From positions 234,234 through 298,233 of the forward strand of contig NZ_MVBC01000007.1 in the NCBI RefSeq assembly GCF_002007105.1: a stretch of 64,000 nucleotides of DNA. Direction: 5' to 3'. Under the pieces are notes generated by a model that was not told where the DNA came from, made no database searches, and saw only the letters and a program-made list of their open reading frames with translations. Position 1 is the first letter of the stretch. Every line of letters starts with the position of its first letter. Made by a program: the position numbers and the translations under genes. Below, piece after piece: positions 52,410 to 60,911 of the stretch. Source of the DNA: Hymenobacter sp. CRA2 (lineage in GTDB: Bacteria > Bacteroidota > Bacteroidia > Cytophagales > Hymenobacteraceae).

Positions 52410-53624
52410 GTGAACGTTTCGCGGTACATATCCCAGAAGATTGAAGGCTCCGATTCGGGGTCGTTCACCTCGTCGGTGACCAAAATTGCCATCATCAGCA
52501 TTGCCCTCGGGCTGGCGGTGATGGTCGTGTCGTTTGCTATTCTGGAAGGGTTTCGTAACGAAATTCAGGCCAAGATTTTCTCCTTCGGCGCCCACCTCAC
52601 CGTCAGCAAGTACGACAACAACAACTCGCTGGAAGTCGAGCCCATCAACGGCTACACCCTGACCCGGGAGCTGCACCGCTACCCGCAGGTGCGCTCCATG
52701 CAGCCCTTTGCCCGCAAAACGGCCATCATCAAAACCACCGATGAGGTGATGGGCGTGGTGCTCAAGGGCATCGACGAAGTCAACGGGCCCTCGCCGATGC
52801 GCGCCAACCTAGTAGCAGGCAAGTTTCTGACCTTCCCCGATTCCAGCGCTTCCGAGCAGGTAATGCTCTCGCGTAAAATGGCCGACAAGCTGCGCCTGAA
52901 GGTGGGCGACGATGCCATTTTCTACTTCATCCAGAACCCGCCGCGGGTGCGCAAATTCACGGTGGCCGGCATTTACCAGACCGGCCTCGATGAGTTCGAC
53001 GAGGTGTACGTCATCGGCGACATCCGCCAGATCCGCGGCCTCAACGCCTGGCCCGACTCCCTGGTGGGCGGCTACGAGGTGGTGCTCAAGGACTTCCGTC
53101 AGCTCGATCCGGTGTACGACAACATCCTGAACTCGCTGCCCTACGACCTGAAGCTGGACAAGATTACCGACCAGTACGCTCAGCTTTTCGACTGGCTGCA
53201 GCTGCTCAACCGCAACGTCATCATCTTCCTCATCCTGATCATCTTCGTGGCTACCTTCAACATGGTCGCCACGATTTTCATCATGATCCTGGAGCGTACC
53301 AACATGATCGGGGTGCTCAAGGCCCTGGGCGCGACGGACAACCAGATCCGGCGCATGTTCTTTTTTCGCGGCCTGAACCTGACGCTGAAGGGCATGCTTT
53401 GGGGCAACCTGGTGGGGCTGGGCTTCTGCTCCATTCAGTACTTTTTCCACCCCATCCCGCTCGACCCCGAAAACTACTACATGGACCGCGTGCCCATTTT
53501 CTGGGACCCGACGGTTATCCTGCTCATCAACGGGGCCGTGTTTGTTACCTCGCAGCTTGCAGTCCTCATCCCCACTTACTTAATTGCTCGGATTAAGCCC
53601 GTGGTGGCTATCAAGTTTGACTAA
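52410..53624 (+). CDS. Lipoprotein-releasing ABC permease, LolC/LolE type
   Basis: Inner-membrane MacB/FtsX-fold permease that extracts lipoproteins for transfer to the outer membrane. The 404 residues have one N-terminal membrane helix (about 24-45, SVTKIAIISIALGLAVMVVS), a large periplasmic domain (about 50-265) and three C-terminal helices (VIIFLILIIFVATFNMVATI; then the segment around LTLKGMLWGNLVGLGF; then LLINGAVFVTSQLAVLIPTY). The loop ILERTNMIGVLKALGATDNQ is the ATPase-contact signature. The ATPase partner is not in the window. The start is a GTG. A small gene follows after nine bases. Confidence 0.92.
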   Translation: MNVSRYISQKIEGSDSGSFTSSVTKIAIISIALGLAVMVVSFAILEGFRNEIQAKIFSFGAHLTVSKYDNNNSLEVEPINGYTLTRELHRYPQVRSMQPFARKTAIIKTTDEVMGVVLKGIDEVNGPSPMRANLVAGKFLTFPDSSASEQVMLSRKMADKLRLKVGDDAIFYFIQNPPRVRKFTVAGIYQTGLDEFDEVYVIGDIRQIRGLNAWPDSLVGGYEVVLKDFRQLDPVYDNILNSLPYDLKLDKITDQYAQLFDWLQLLNRNVIIFLILIIFVATFNMVATIFIMILERTNMIGVLKALGATDNQIRRMFFFRGLNLTLKGMLWGNLVGLGFCSIQYFFHPIPLDPENYYMDRVPIFWDPTVILLINGAVFVTSQLAVLIPTYLIARIKPVVAIKFD

Positions 53625-53633
53625 ATCCGAGCA

Positions 53634-53996
53634 ATGCAGCTGAAAAATGCGGACGGCCTGACCCTGGCCCAAATCGAGGAGGAGATTGAGCGTGGCGGTA
53701 AGTTTGTTTTCTATCAGTACTGCGTGTCGGTCCTGGTGATGACCTTCAAGCGGCCTTCCGACATCTACTTCATCCGCGCCGGCGAAAGCGCCGTTATGCC
53801 CGGGCTGGGGCTGACCCTGCTTTCTTTCGTGCTCGGCTGGTGGGGCATTCCGTGGGGTTTCATTTACACGCCCATGGTGCTGTTCAGCAACCTGAGCGGC
53901 GGAAAGGATGTGACCTTCGAAGTGATGCAGGATCTGCGTCACCGTCTGGCCCCCGCCTTCCCGCCGTCCGGCAGCAGCGAGCTGCAGTCCGTCTAG
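53634..53996 (+). CDS. Hypothetical membrane protein (120 aa)
   Basis: The 120-residue product starts MQLKNADGLTLAQIEEEIER. A Gly/Tyr/Phe-rich segment (FVFYQYCVSVLVMTFKRPSD) and a hydrophobic stretch (LGLTLLSFVLGWWGIPWGFI) indicate one or two membrane passes. GGKDVTFEVMQDLR follows. It is nine bases after the lipoprotein-release permease and probably in the same operon. The family is not recognised by name. The last four bases overlap the convergent M23 peptidase gene. Confidence 0.8.
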   Translation: MQLKNADGLTLAQIEEEIERGGKFVFYQYCVSVLVMTFKRPSDIYFIRAGESAVMPGLGLTLLSFVLGWWGIPWGFIYTPMVLFSNLSGGKDVTFEVMQDLRHRLAPAFPPSGSSELQSV

Positions 53997-54691
53997 TCCA
54001 GCCAGCGGCTCTGTAATACCAGGTTGGGGTTCGGGCACAATGCGGACCAGTATTCCCGCTCGTCGGGCAGCGCCACGCCGGGAAAGTCGCCGCGGCGGCC
54101 CTGCATATCGGCCATGAGCTGGAAGTGCAGGTGCGCCGGCCAGTCGCCGTTTTCGGGCCACGGCCCGACGGTGGTAAAGGCCTCGCCTTTTTGCAGCGTC
54201 TGGCCAGCCTGCAAAGCCCCGAAACCAGCGCGGCTCAAATGGCCGTAGAGCGAGTAGAAGGTGGTGCCTTCCAGTTCGTGCTGCAGAATGACGGTAGGGC
54301 CGTAGTCGCCGAAGTTGTCGTTGTCGGCGAGGCTGTGGATGGTGGCCGCCAGCGGCGCCAGCACCGGCGTGCCGGCCGGTAGCCACACGTCGACGCCCAG
54401 GTGCATGGAGCGGGCCGGCAGGGCTGCATTGCCAAACAAACCGGGGCTGCGGCGGTAGATGACGCGGTTTTCGAGGTAGCCGCCCACGCCGATGCGGGCC
54501 TGTTGGTCGGCCAATAGTTGATTTACCAACTGGTCGAAGGCGACCGTATCGCGCAGGTCGGCGTGCTGCAGGCGCGGATTGGCGGCGGTAAAGTCGAGGC
54601 GGGTAACGTCGGCTGCATTCAGGTCGACGGGGAGCACCGGGCCGAAATCAGCCGCGTGGCGCTGCAGTAGTTCGGAGAGAAGAGAGGACAT
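53993..54691 (-). CDS. M23 family metallopeptidase (LytM-like)
   Basis: The 232-residue product lacks an obvious signal peptide. Its C-terminal two-thirds is an M23 endopeptidase fold: MHLGVDVWLPAGTPVLAPLA carries the HxGxD zinc ligands, FGDYGPTVILQHELEG and FYSLYGHLSR follow, and WPAHLHFQLMAD carries the late HxH pair. All zinc ligands are therefore present. It would be expected to cut peptidoglycan stem peptides if exported, but the missing signal makes its location unclear. I use the ATG at 54691. Its end overlaps the neighbouring gene by four bases. Confidence 0.9.
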   Translation of the reverse strand: MSSLLSELLQRHAADFGPVLPVDLNAADVTRLDFTAANPRLQHADLRDTVAFDQLVNQLLADQQARIGVGGYLENRVIYRRSPGLFGNAALPARSMHLGVDVWLPAGTPVLAPLAATIHSLADNDNFGDYGPTVILQHELEGTTFYSLYGHLSRAGFGALQAGQTLQKGEAFTTVGPWPENGDWPAHLHFQLMADMQGRRGDFPGVALPDEREYWSALCPNPNLVLQSRWLD

Positions 54692-54970
54692 ACGGTAAGG
54701 GTAGGCGAATAGGGAGGGGCAGCGGCCGCGGTGGGTAAGAAGGCGGCCGCACGCTGGCAGCGTGAGCAAAACCCGCTGCAAGATGGGCAAAACCGAGCGA
54801 GCCTTAGTTGGTTTAGGCAATGAGCGGCCCGCAACAACCCAACGGCAGGAGGTACCCTTTCGCTTGGTTTTACCGTATTTTGCAGGCCCACCGCCGGGTT
54901 GGCGGCGGCCCTGATTTTTCCACCTCGAACCTATGTTTTCGTGCGTCGGCTGCGGCCGGCCGAGAACCGC

Positions 54971-56140
54971 ATGAGTACAAGCCCTTACCTGACCCTGAAG
55001 GTCGTCGACATCACCCGCGAAACCGCCGACGCCATTACCATCCACTTGGAGCGCCCCGACCGGCAACCCGTCGCCAGTCAGCCCGGGCAGTTCCTGACGC
55101 TGATTGTGCCCTGCGGCTCGGGCAAGCGCCCGGAGCGCCGCTCGTACTCGCTCAGCAGCACCCCCAGCGAAGCGCCGCGCCTGTCCGTAACGGTGAAGCG
55201 CGTGCCCGGCGGCCTCGTCAGCAACCACCTGCTCGATACCGTGAAGGTGGGCCAAACCATCGAGGCCATGGCGCCGATGGGCAACTTCACCATCGAAACC
55301 AATCCGCAGGCTGCGCGCTCGGTGGTGCTTATCGGCGCCGGCTCGGGCATCACCCCGCTGATGTCGATGCTGAAAACCGTGCTGCAGCAGGAGCCACAGA
55401 GCCGCGTGCTGCTGGTGTACGGCAACCGCAACGATCAGACGGTTATCTTCCGGCAGCAGCTGGAGGCGCTGGAAAAGCAATATGCCGGCCGCCTGCAGGT
55501 CGAGCACATCTTCAGCCAGCCTGCGCAAGCGCCCAAGAGCAGCGGCGGCATGTTTTCGCGCCTGTTCGGCGGCGGTTCCTCGGCACCGGCCGAGCCCGCG
55601 CACCAGCACACCGGCCGCCTGAACCGCACCATGCTGCTGCGCGTGCTGGAGCAGCGTCACCAGGTGCCGGCGCCTGAGGCCGAGTACTTTATGTGTGGCC
55701 CCGAGGGCATGATGAACGAGGCCAAAGCCGCCCTGGAGCTACTGGGCGTACCCGCCGTTCGCATCCGCCGCGAGAGTTTCGTGGCCTCCGCTGATTCGGC
55801 CGAAGCTGCGGCCGCGCAGCCCCAGGGCCACGGCACCGTGTCGGCCGACGACTCCGACGAGATTACCACGCGCAAGGTCATCATCCAGTATGAGGGCACC
55901 GATTACGAAATCGAAGTAGCCCCGAACCAGACCATTCTGGAAGCGGCTCTCGACCTCGACATCGACCTGCCCTACAGCTGCCAGGCCGGTCTGTGCACGG
56001 CCTGCCGCGGCAAGTGCCACTCCGGTAAGGTGCACCTGGATGAGCGCGAAGGCCTGTCGGACCGCGAAATCCAGCAGGGCTTCGTGCTGGTGTGCGTGGG
56101 CCACCCGCTCACCAACGACGTGGTCATCGAAATTGATTAG
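54971..56140 (+). CDS. PaaE-like NAD(P)H:ferredoxin reductase with C-terminal 2Fe-2S domain
   Basis: The 389-residue flavoprotein passes electrons from NAD(P)H through FAD to a plant-type [2Fe-2S] cluster. The FAD motif RRSYSLSS is at 56-63. GAGSGITPLMSML marks the nucleotide domain, YFMCGPEGMM closes it, and a Gly/Ser-rich insertion (about 197-215) lies between. The ferredoxin domain has CQAGLCTACRGKC and a later LVCVGHPL cysteine. The layout is that of PaaE, the reductase of phenylacetyl-CoA epoxidase, but no other paa gene is in the window, so the partner is unknown. The ATG at 54971 fits the family start. Confidence 0.9.
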   Translation: MSTSPYLTLKVVDITRETADAITIHLERPDRQPVASQPGQFLTLIVPCGSGKRPERRSYSLSSTPSEAPRLSVTVKRVPGGLVSNHLLDTVKVGQTIEAMAPMGNFTIETNPQAARSVVLIGAGSGITPLMSMLKTVLQQEPQSRVLLVYGNRNDQTVIFRQQLEALEKQYAGRLQVEHIFSQPAQAPKSSGGMFSRLFGGGSSAPAEPAHQHTGRLNRTMLLRVLEQRHQVPAPEAEYFMCGPEGMMNEAKAALELLGVPAVRIRRESFVASADSAEAAAAQPQGHGTVSADDSDEITTRKVIIQYEGTDYEIEVAPNQTILEAALDLDIDLPYSCQAGLCTACRGKCHSGKVHLDEREGLSDREIQQGFVLVCVGHPLTNDVVIEID

Positions 56141-56220
56141 GAATTTCTGCGGCAGCCGTTCGCCATTGCTGCCGCGTTTGCGTAGGACTCAGGTTACCCC
56201 TGCTCTGCTTAGCCTGCCCC

Positions 56221-57963
56221 ATGATTCATTCTTCCCTGGAACTCACCGCCGACGTAACTGCCGCTACTCGGCCGCCCCGACACTACCTGCCCGAAGCCTT
56301 TACGGTGACGGATTGGGCTGTGTTGGAGCCGTACTTTATTGAGCTGCGCGACCGGACCATTAACTCGGCCCCGGAGCTGGAGCAGTGGCTGCTCGACCGC
56401 TCCGAGCTGGAAGCCGTGCTCAGCGAAGACCTCGCCTGGCGCTACATCCGCATGACCTGCGACACGCAGGATCAGGGTCGCGCCGAAGCCTTTCAGTATT
56501 TCGTGAGCGAAATCGAGCCGCTGGTAGCGCCCTACGACCACGCCCTGAACGAAAAGCTGGTGCAGTCGCCCTACGCGGGCGAGCTGAGCCCGGAGCGCTA
56601 CCGCATTTTCCTGCGCTCCGTGCGCCGGGCGCTGGAAATCTACCGCGCCGAGAACATCCCGCTCAAAACCGACATCAGCACCAAGCAGCAGGAGTACGCC
56701 GCCATCGTGGGCGCCATGACGGTGACCTTGGACGGGGAGGAAATGACCCTGCAGCGCGCCGCCGACCGCCTCAAGGACACCGACCGCCGCAAGCGCGAAG
56801 AAGCCTGGCAGGCCATTCAGGACCGCCGCGTGCAGGACGCGCAGAAGCTGGACAAGCTCTTCACCGAGCTCATTGGCCTGCGCCACCAAATGGCCCTGAA
56901 CGCGGACTTCCCCAACTTCCGCGACTACATGTTCGCCGCCCTGGGCCGTTTCGACTACACCCCCGAGGACTGCTTTGCCTTCCACCAGGCCATTCACGAT
57001 ACGGTAGTACCCCTGATTGACGAGCTGGACCAGCAGCGTCGGCAGGAGCTGGGCTTGAGCGAGCTGCGCCCCTGGGACCTGGACGTGGATACTTCCGGCA
57101 AGGCGCCGCTGCGGCCCTTTGGCACCGGGCAGGAGCTGCTGGACAAGACCATCACCGTCTTCCAGCGCCTCGACTCCTTCCTGGGGAACTGCCTCACCAC
57201 CATGCGCGACATGGGCCACCTCGACTTGGAGTCGCGCAAGGGCAAGGCGCCGGGCGGCTACAACTACCCGCTCGACGAGACCGGCGTGCCGTTCATTTTC
57301 ATGAATGCCACGTCCTCGCTGCGCGACGTCATCACGATGTTGCACGAGGGCGGCCACGCTGTGCACTCTTTCCTGACGCGCCGCCTGCCGATGGGCGCCG
57401 ACAAGCACCCGCCAAGCGAGGTGGCCGAACTGGCCTCCATGTCGATGGAGCTGATTTCCATGGACTACTGGGACGTATTCTTCGCCGACGAAGACGAGCT
57501 GCGCCGGGCCAAGAAGACGCACCTGGAATCGGTGCTGGAAACCTTCCCCTGGGTGGCCACCATCGACAAGTTCCAGCACTGGGTGTACGAGCATCCACAG
57601 CACACGCCGGTCGAGCGTCAGCAGCACTGGACGCATATTTTTGACGAGTTCAACCAGCGTACCGTGAGCTGGAAGGGGCTGGAGGCCTACAAGCCTTGGC
57701 TATGGCAGAAGCAGCTGCACCTCTACGAAGTGCCCTTTTACTACATCGAGTACGCCATGGCGCAGCTCGGAGCCATTGCCGTGTGGCGCAACTTCCGCCA
57801 CGACCCGCAGGCGGGCCTCGAGGCCTACAAGCGCGCCCTGGCCCTGGGTTACACGGCTACCATTGGTGAGATTTACGAGGCGGCCGGTATCCGCTTCGAT
57901 TTCAGCACCGACTACCTGCGCAGCCTCGCCGATTTCGTGCGCGAGGAAATGGCTCAGCTGTAA
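56221..57963 (+). CDS. M3 family oligoendopeptidase
   Basis: Cytosolic zinc peptidase that degrades short peptides. The 580-residue product has the M3 motif HEGGHAVHSFL and the third-ligand helix SMELISMDYW further on. The N-terminal half is the helical lobe (LPEAFTVTDWAVLEPYFIEL, DRRKREEAWQAIQDRRVQDA). The length and C-terminal segments (GYTATIGEIYEAAGIRFDFS) suit oligoendopeptidase F-like members. It starts 80 bases after the reductase gene and may share its transcript. It ends inside a remarkable 33-bp hairpin. Confidence 0.93.
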   Translation: MIHSSLELTADVTAATRPPRHYLPEAFTVTDWAVLEPYFIELRDRTINSAPELEQWLLDRSELEAVLSEDLAWRYIRMTCDTQDQGRAEAFQYFVSEIEPLVAPYDHALNEKLVQSPYAGELSPERYRIFLRSVRRALEIYRAENIPLKTDISTKQQEYAAIVGAMTVTLDGEEMTLQRAADRLKDTDRRKREEAWQAIQDRRVQDAQKLDKLFTELIGLRHQMALNADFPNFRDYMFAALGRFDYTPEDCFAFHQAIHDTVVPLIDELDQQRRQELGLSELRPWDLDVDTSGKAPLRPFGTGQELLDKTITVFQRLDSFLGNCLTTMRDMGHLDLESRKGKAPGGYNYPLDETGVPFIFMNATSSLRDVITMLHEGGHAVHSFLTRRLPMGADKHPPSEVAELASMSMELISMDYWDVFFADEDELRRAKKTHLESVLETFPWVATIDKFQHWVYEHPQHTPVERQQHWTHIFDEFNQRTVSWKGLEAYKPWLWQKQLHLYEVPFYYIEYAMAQLGAIAVWRNFRHDPQAGLEAYKRALALGYTATIGEIYEAAGIRFDFSTDYLRSLADFVREEMAQL

Positions 57964-58038
57964 GCCGCTGCGCTTGCTGCAAACACCGACGCCCGGCCGT
58001 AAGGTCGGGCGTCGGTGTTTGCAGCAAGCGCAGCGGCT
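57963..58038. terminator. 33-bp perfect hairpin between convergent genes
   Basis: 57963-57995 and 58006-58038 are perfect inverted copies of 33 bases with a 10-base loop. The first base belongs to the TAA stop of the peptidase gene. It has no T-run, which is odd for an intrinsic terminator. It separates two convergent genes, so termination or end protection is the likeliest role. Confidence 0.75.
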
Positions 58039-58055
58039 AGCAGTCGGGGCGCGAG

Positions 58056-58403
58056 TTAGTTACTCTTTGGGGGCGCTACCGTGCCGCAGCGCCCGAGCTG
58101 CTGCTGAATGCAGTTGAGCTTGACACCGGCACCGACCATGCAGATGCTCGGGCTGGGCTCCTCCTCGTAGTTGATGGTGACCCGCTCGCCGTCGTGCTTG
58201 GCGTAGGCCTGCCACACGTCGCCGTGCGGTTCCAGGCGCTGACCGTTGTCGAGCACCAGCACATAGCCGCAGCCGTCGAGGCCCGTCAGGTCGCGGATGG
58301 TTGACGGTGTCTGGCAATCCGGCGCGGGGCTATCGGCATTCTGGCAGCTGAAGGCGGTCAGCATCAGAGCTACCGCGGGTAACAGGAGGTGCAGCCGACG
58401 CAT
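58056..58403 (-). CDS. Hypothetical lipoprotein (115 aa)
   Basis: The product starts MRRLHLLLPAVALMLTAFSC with a lipobox (Cys20). The mature part has several further Cys residues (DCQTPSTI, DGCGYVLVL, SICMVG, LNCIQQQLGRC), suggesting disulphides, and a short beta-rich core (YVLVLDNGQRLEP, GERVTINYEEEP). It matches no family I know. The start is the ATG at 58403; seven more codons are open upstream. Confidence 0.75.
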   Translation of the reverse strand: MRRLHLLLPAVALMLTAFSCQNADSPAPDCQTPSTIRDLTGLDGCGYVLVLDNGQRLEPHGDVWQAYAKHDGERVTINYEEEPSPSICMVGAGVKLNCIQQQLGRCGTVAPPKSN

Positions 58404-58501
58404 AGAGAAGAGAGCTTGTGGCATTCAGCTACAGGATGCACATCATTGGGCGCCGGGTTGCATGGATGGGGCGTGTAAAAGCGGGGCCACCGTAAAAAAC
58501 A

Positions 58502-58535
58502 ACCGCGCCCGTAGCCGAAAGGCCGCGGGCGCGGT
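58502..58535 (-). terminator. Terminator of the 198-aa lipoprotein gene
   Basis: accgcgcccg (58502-58511) pairs with cgggcgcggt (58526-58535). On the minus strand the stem runs into TGTTTTTTAC. Confidence 0.78.
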
Positions 58536-58559
58536 GAAGAGGCCGAATGCAAGCCGGTC

Positions 58560-59156
58560 TTACTCCGTTTTTAGCTCAAACAGCGGCAACGGCTGTAGCT
58601 GCGTGTACTTACGGCCTGCTTTCTTGAGCGTCTGCTCGTGCATCTGGATGTACTGGTTGTAGCTCTTGGCGGCTTGGTCGTAGCGCACCCGGTAGCCGAT
58701 GACCTGGCTGTCAGCCTCCTTGATGGTTTCGGTGAGGGCCTGTACCTCCTCGTTACGCTCGTACTGGGGCTGGGCCAGGTTGTACACCGCGTTCAGGATT
58801 TTCGTCTGGGCCTCGTCGTAGGCGTCGATGCGGGCCGATTCGGCCATGGTGTTCTGGTCGTAGCGCAGGCCGAGAAGGGCGTCGTTGTCCTTGCGGAGCT
58901 GGTCGGCCTGAGCCCTATCGGTGCCGGGCAGCTGGCTGAGCGTCTGCAATACGGCCGTTGTGGCCACTAGCTTCTGGTTGTCGCTGTCAATCATACGCTT
59001 CCACCGTACGTTCACCGTGTCGCGGAGCACCGTCAGCTGCTCCCGGGCAGCGGCGGGCGAGGTCGGGTCCAGGGCGGCCGGGTTGTCAGCCGTTTTACGG
59101 CAAGAAGCCGCTGCCAACAGCATCAGCAGCGGGAGGTAAATCAGCAGTCTACGCAT
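58560..59156 (-). CDS. Hypothetical helical lipoprotein (198 aa)
   Basis: The product starts MRRLLIYLPLLMLLAAASC (lipobox, Cys19). The mature part is helical and charged (AAREQLTVLRDTVNVRWKRM, DQLRKDNDALLGLRYDQNTM, NEEVQALTETIKEADSQVIG) and ends IQMHEQTLKKAGRKYTQLQ, then PLPLFELKTE. Tail and length are reminiscent of LemA-like helical bundles, but the LemA signature is not clear, so I leave it unnamed. I use the ATG at 59156; the longer open frame upstream lacks a signal. Confidence 0.75.
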   Translation of the reverse strand: MRRLLIYLPLLMLLAAASCRKTADNPAALDPTSPAAAREQLTVLRDTVNVRWKRMIDSDNQKLVATTAVLQTLSQLPGTDRAQADQLRKDNDALLGLRYDQNTMAESARIDAYDEAQTKILNAVYNLAQPQYERNEEVQALTETIKEADSQVIGYRVRYDQAAKSYNQYIQMHEQTLKKAGRKYTQLQPLPLFELKTE

Positions 59157-59500
59157 ATCGAGGGTGAAACGCAGCGGGGCGGCTGGATATTCCCGGCCCG
59201 GGCGAAATATTCCGCAGAATTTAAGCCTAGCCGGCGCATTAGTGCGTAATGGCGCGTCGCCTGTCGGGCGCACACAATGTACTCTTAACGAGAGCAGCAA
59301 ACGCAGCGTTGAAGCGTAAACTACTGAAAAATAAGCGGTATATAACTAGCCGGAAGCCTGCGTATTACTGGCGCAGGCAGCACGGCGGGGAAAGTCGGGA
59401 AGGGTAACGAGAGCAGCAGCAGAGTGCCCGGACTACGGGGAAAAGCAGGGGGGAATGCTCATCCGGACACCCCGCTGCGCTCAGGTTGGGGAAAGGCAGC
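59157..59500. other. Intergenic region between the lipoprotein and TetR genes
   Basis: No gene is seen. A gcctgcg/cgcaggc hairpin (59356-59378, 9-base loop) could end the tetR transcript. The 14-mer taacgagagcagca occurs twice (59286-59299 and 59405-59418). No exact -7 box for the lipoprotein was found. Confidence 0.35.
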
Positions 59501-60088
59501 TCAGGTGGCCAGGCCGTCGAAGAGCTGATTGGTCAGGCGCTCGGCAATCTGATCGGGGCCGAGCTTGCCGTCGGGGCGGTACCAGTTGGGGAGCCACGTT
59601 ACGCTGGCAAACAGCGTGAGCGTGGCAAAGGCCGGATCGGGCGTGCGCAAGGCGCCGTCGGCCACGCCGCGGGCAATCATGTCGCGGAAGGCTGCTTCGT
59701 AGTTGCGCTGCAATTGCACAAACTCCGACAAAGCCGGCTCGCTGAGGTGACGCCATTCGTGCAAAAACACGGCCGAGGCGTCGGTATCGTGGATCAGCAC
59801 CCGCACGTGGCTATCGATGGCGCGGCGCAGGTGGATAGCGGCCGGCTCGGTGTCGTCGGCCGTGGCGCTGCGCAGACCCGCCATAAACTCGTCGGCCACG
59901 CGGAAGCAAATGCGGTGCAGCAGTTCCTCCTTCGACTTGATGTGGGAGTAAATGCTACCGGCCTCGATGCCCAGAGCCGCGGCCAGCTCACGCATGCTGG
60001 TAGCAGCGTAGCCGCGCCGCCGAAACAGCGCCGTGGCAGTCTGGTCGATTTGGGCTTTGCGCGAGAGAATGGGGGAGGTGGCTTCCAT
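59501..60088 (-). CDS. TetR/AcrR family transcriptional regulator
   Basis: The 195-residue repressor has a standard N-terminal helix-turn-helix: RKAQIDQTATALFRRRGYAA, TSMRELAAALGIEAGSIYSH, IKSKEELLHRICF. A helical ligand-binding domain of about 130 residues follows (VFLHEWRHLSEPALSEFVQL, ASVTWLPNWYRPDGKLGPDQ). The late WYRPDG motif resembles TetR regulators that bind CoA esters (FadR/PaaR-like). A palindrome in its own promoter suggests autoregulation. The targets are not proven. Confidence 0.92.
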   Translation of the reverse strand: MEATSPILSRKAQIDQTATALFRRRGYAATSMRELAAALGIEAGSIYSHIKSKEELLHRICFRVADEFMAGLRSATADDTEPAAIHLRRAIDSHVRVLIHDTDASAVFLHEWRHLSEPALSEFVQLQRNYEAAFRDMIARGVADGALRTPDPAFATLTLFASVTWLPNWYRPDGKLGPDQIAERLTNQLFDGLAT

Positions 60089-60105
60089 GCGGGACTAACT
60101 GCAAG

Positions 60106-60136
60106 CAAATATATGGTTCCTAACGTTCGTTAGCAA
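60106..60136 (-). promoter_or_regulatory. tetR promoter with embedded palindromic operator
   Basis: On the minus strand TTG (60134-60136), a 20-base spacer and TATATTTG (60106-60113) form a complete Bacteroidota promoter. The -7 box ends 17 bases before the ATG. The spacer contains CTAACG-tt-CGTTAG (60120-60133), a perfect 6-bp inverted repeat ending exactly at the TTG. A repressor bound there would cover the promoter. The palindrome fits CNAACGNNCGTTNG, which I recall as the PaaR site of Thermus. Confidence 0.75.
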
Positions 60137-60209
60137 GCCATTGTTGTGGTTTCAATAGCAATTGTGGCAACTTGCAGAGTGATAATACCATTATCTTTTT
60201 CATTTCGTT

Positions 60210-60854
60210 ATGATTTCGTGCAAACGTTTGTGGTGGCTGAGCTTGGGGCTCGTTGTGGGCAGTTGCGCCGGCGAAGCGACCGAAGCTCCTGAAGCTGCGC
60301 AAACACCTGAACCCGCCGTAGTAAGCGCACCCGCCCTAGCCCCCGCCGAAGCTGCGCGGCACAAGGCGGCCGTCACGCATTTTTTGCAGTGGTACCAGCA
60401 GCACCTGCCGGAGCTAGACAAAACATGGTCGGCCGCCGTCAGCAAGCAAGGGCGCGGCGACACGGCGCACTACGTGGTAAACTTCATTCAGGCCGAGCAG
60501 TACCTGGAGCGCCTGCGGCAGTCGGGCGTGTTCAGCAAGCAGTTCGTGGAGGATCAGCGCCAGCAGTTTCGGCGCACCAACGAGGCCTTCAGGAGCACCC
60601 GGCAGGCGTACGGCACGCCCGTAGGGTACGATTACGGGTGGATACTCTACACGCCGCGCCCAGCCGAGGTGCTGTCGGCGGCTCTGCGGGGCGCGAAGCT
60701 GGAAGCCCTGGCGGCCGACAAGCCAGTGACGGGGCAGGTGCTAGTGCACTTGCCCACTGCCGGCGAGCTGCGCATGGAGCTGGTGGACGAAGCCGGAACG
60801 CTCAAAATCGAGGGAGTGTACCCCAACGGCATCGAGGCGGACCTGGGCCAGTAG
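60210..60854 (+). CDS. Hypothetical lipoprotein (214 aa)
   Basis: The product starts MISCKRLWWLSLGLVVGSCA (lipobox Cys19). A Pro/Ala/Glu-rich linker (EAPEAAQTPEPAVVSAPALA) precedes a helical region (HFLQWYQQHLPELDKTWSAA, YVVNFIQAEQYLERLRQSGV) and a beta-rich C-terminus (KPVTGQVLVHLPTAGELRME). It lies divergent from tetR with 121 bases between starts, so the TetR protein could regulate it too. The family is not recognised. Confidence 0.78.
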   Translation: MISCKRLWWLSLGLVVGSCAGEATEAPEAAQTPEPAVVSAPALAPAEAARHKAAVTHFLQWYQQHLPELDKTWSAAVSKQGRGDTAHYVVNFIQAEQYLERLRQSGVFSKQFVEDQRQQFRRTNEAFRSTRQAYGTPVGYDYGWILYTPRPAEVLSAALRGAKLEALAADKPVTGQVLVHLPTAGELRMELVDEAGTLKIEGVYPNGIEADLGQ

Positions 60855-60876
60855 CAAATCCGGGCTGCTTAGGCGC

Positions 60877-60884
60877 TACCTTTG
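60877..60884 (+). promoter_or_regulatory. -7 box (TACCTTTG) of thiL
   Basis: TACCTTTG lies 27 bases before the thiL ATG, just after the upstream stop codon. No clear -33 TTG. Confidence 0.55.
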
Positions 60885-60911
60885 CGCTTCCGCACCGTAG
60901 TGCTTACTGCT

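Noticed and set aside
60885..60911. Possible TPP riboswitch before thiL
   Set aside because: Only 27 bases separate the promoter box from the ATG, too little for a thi-box aptamer.
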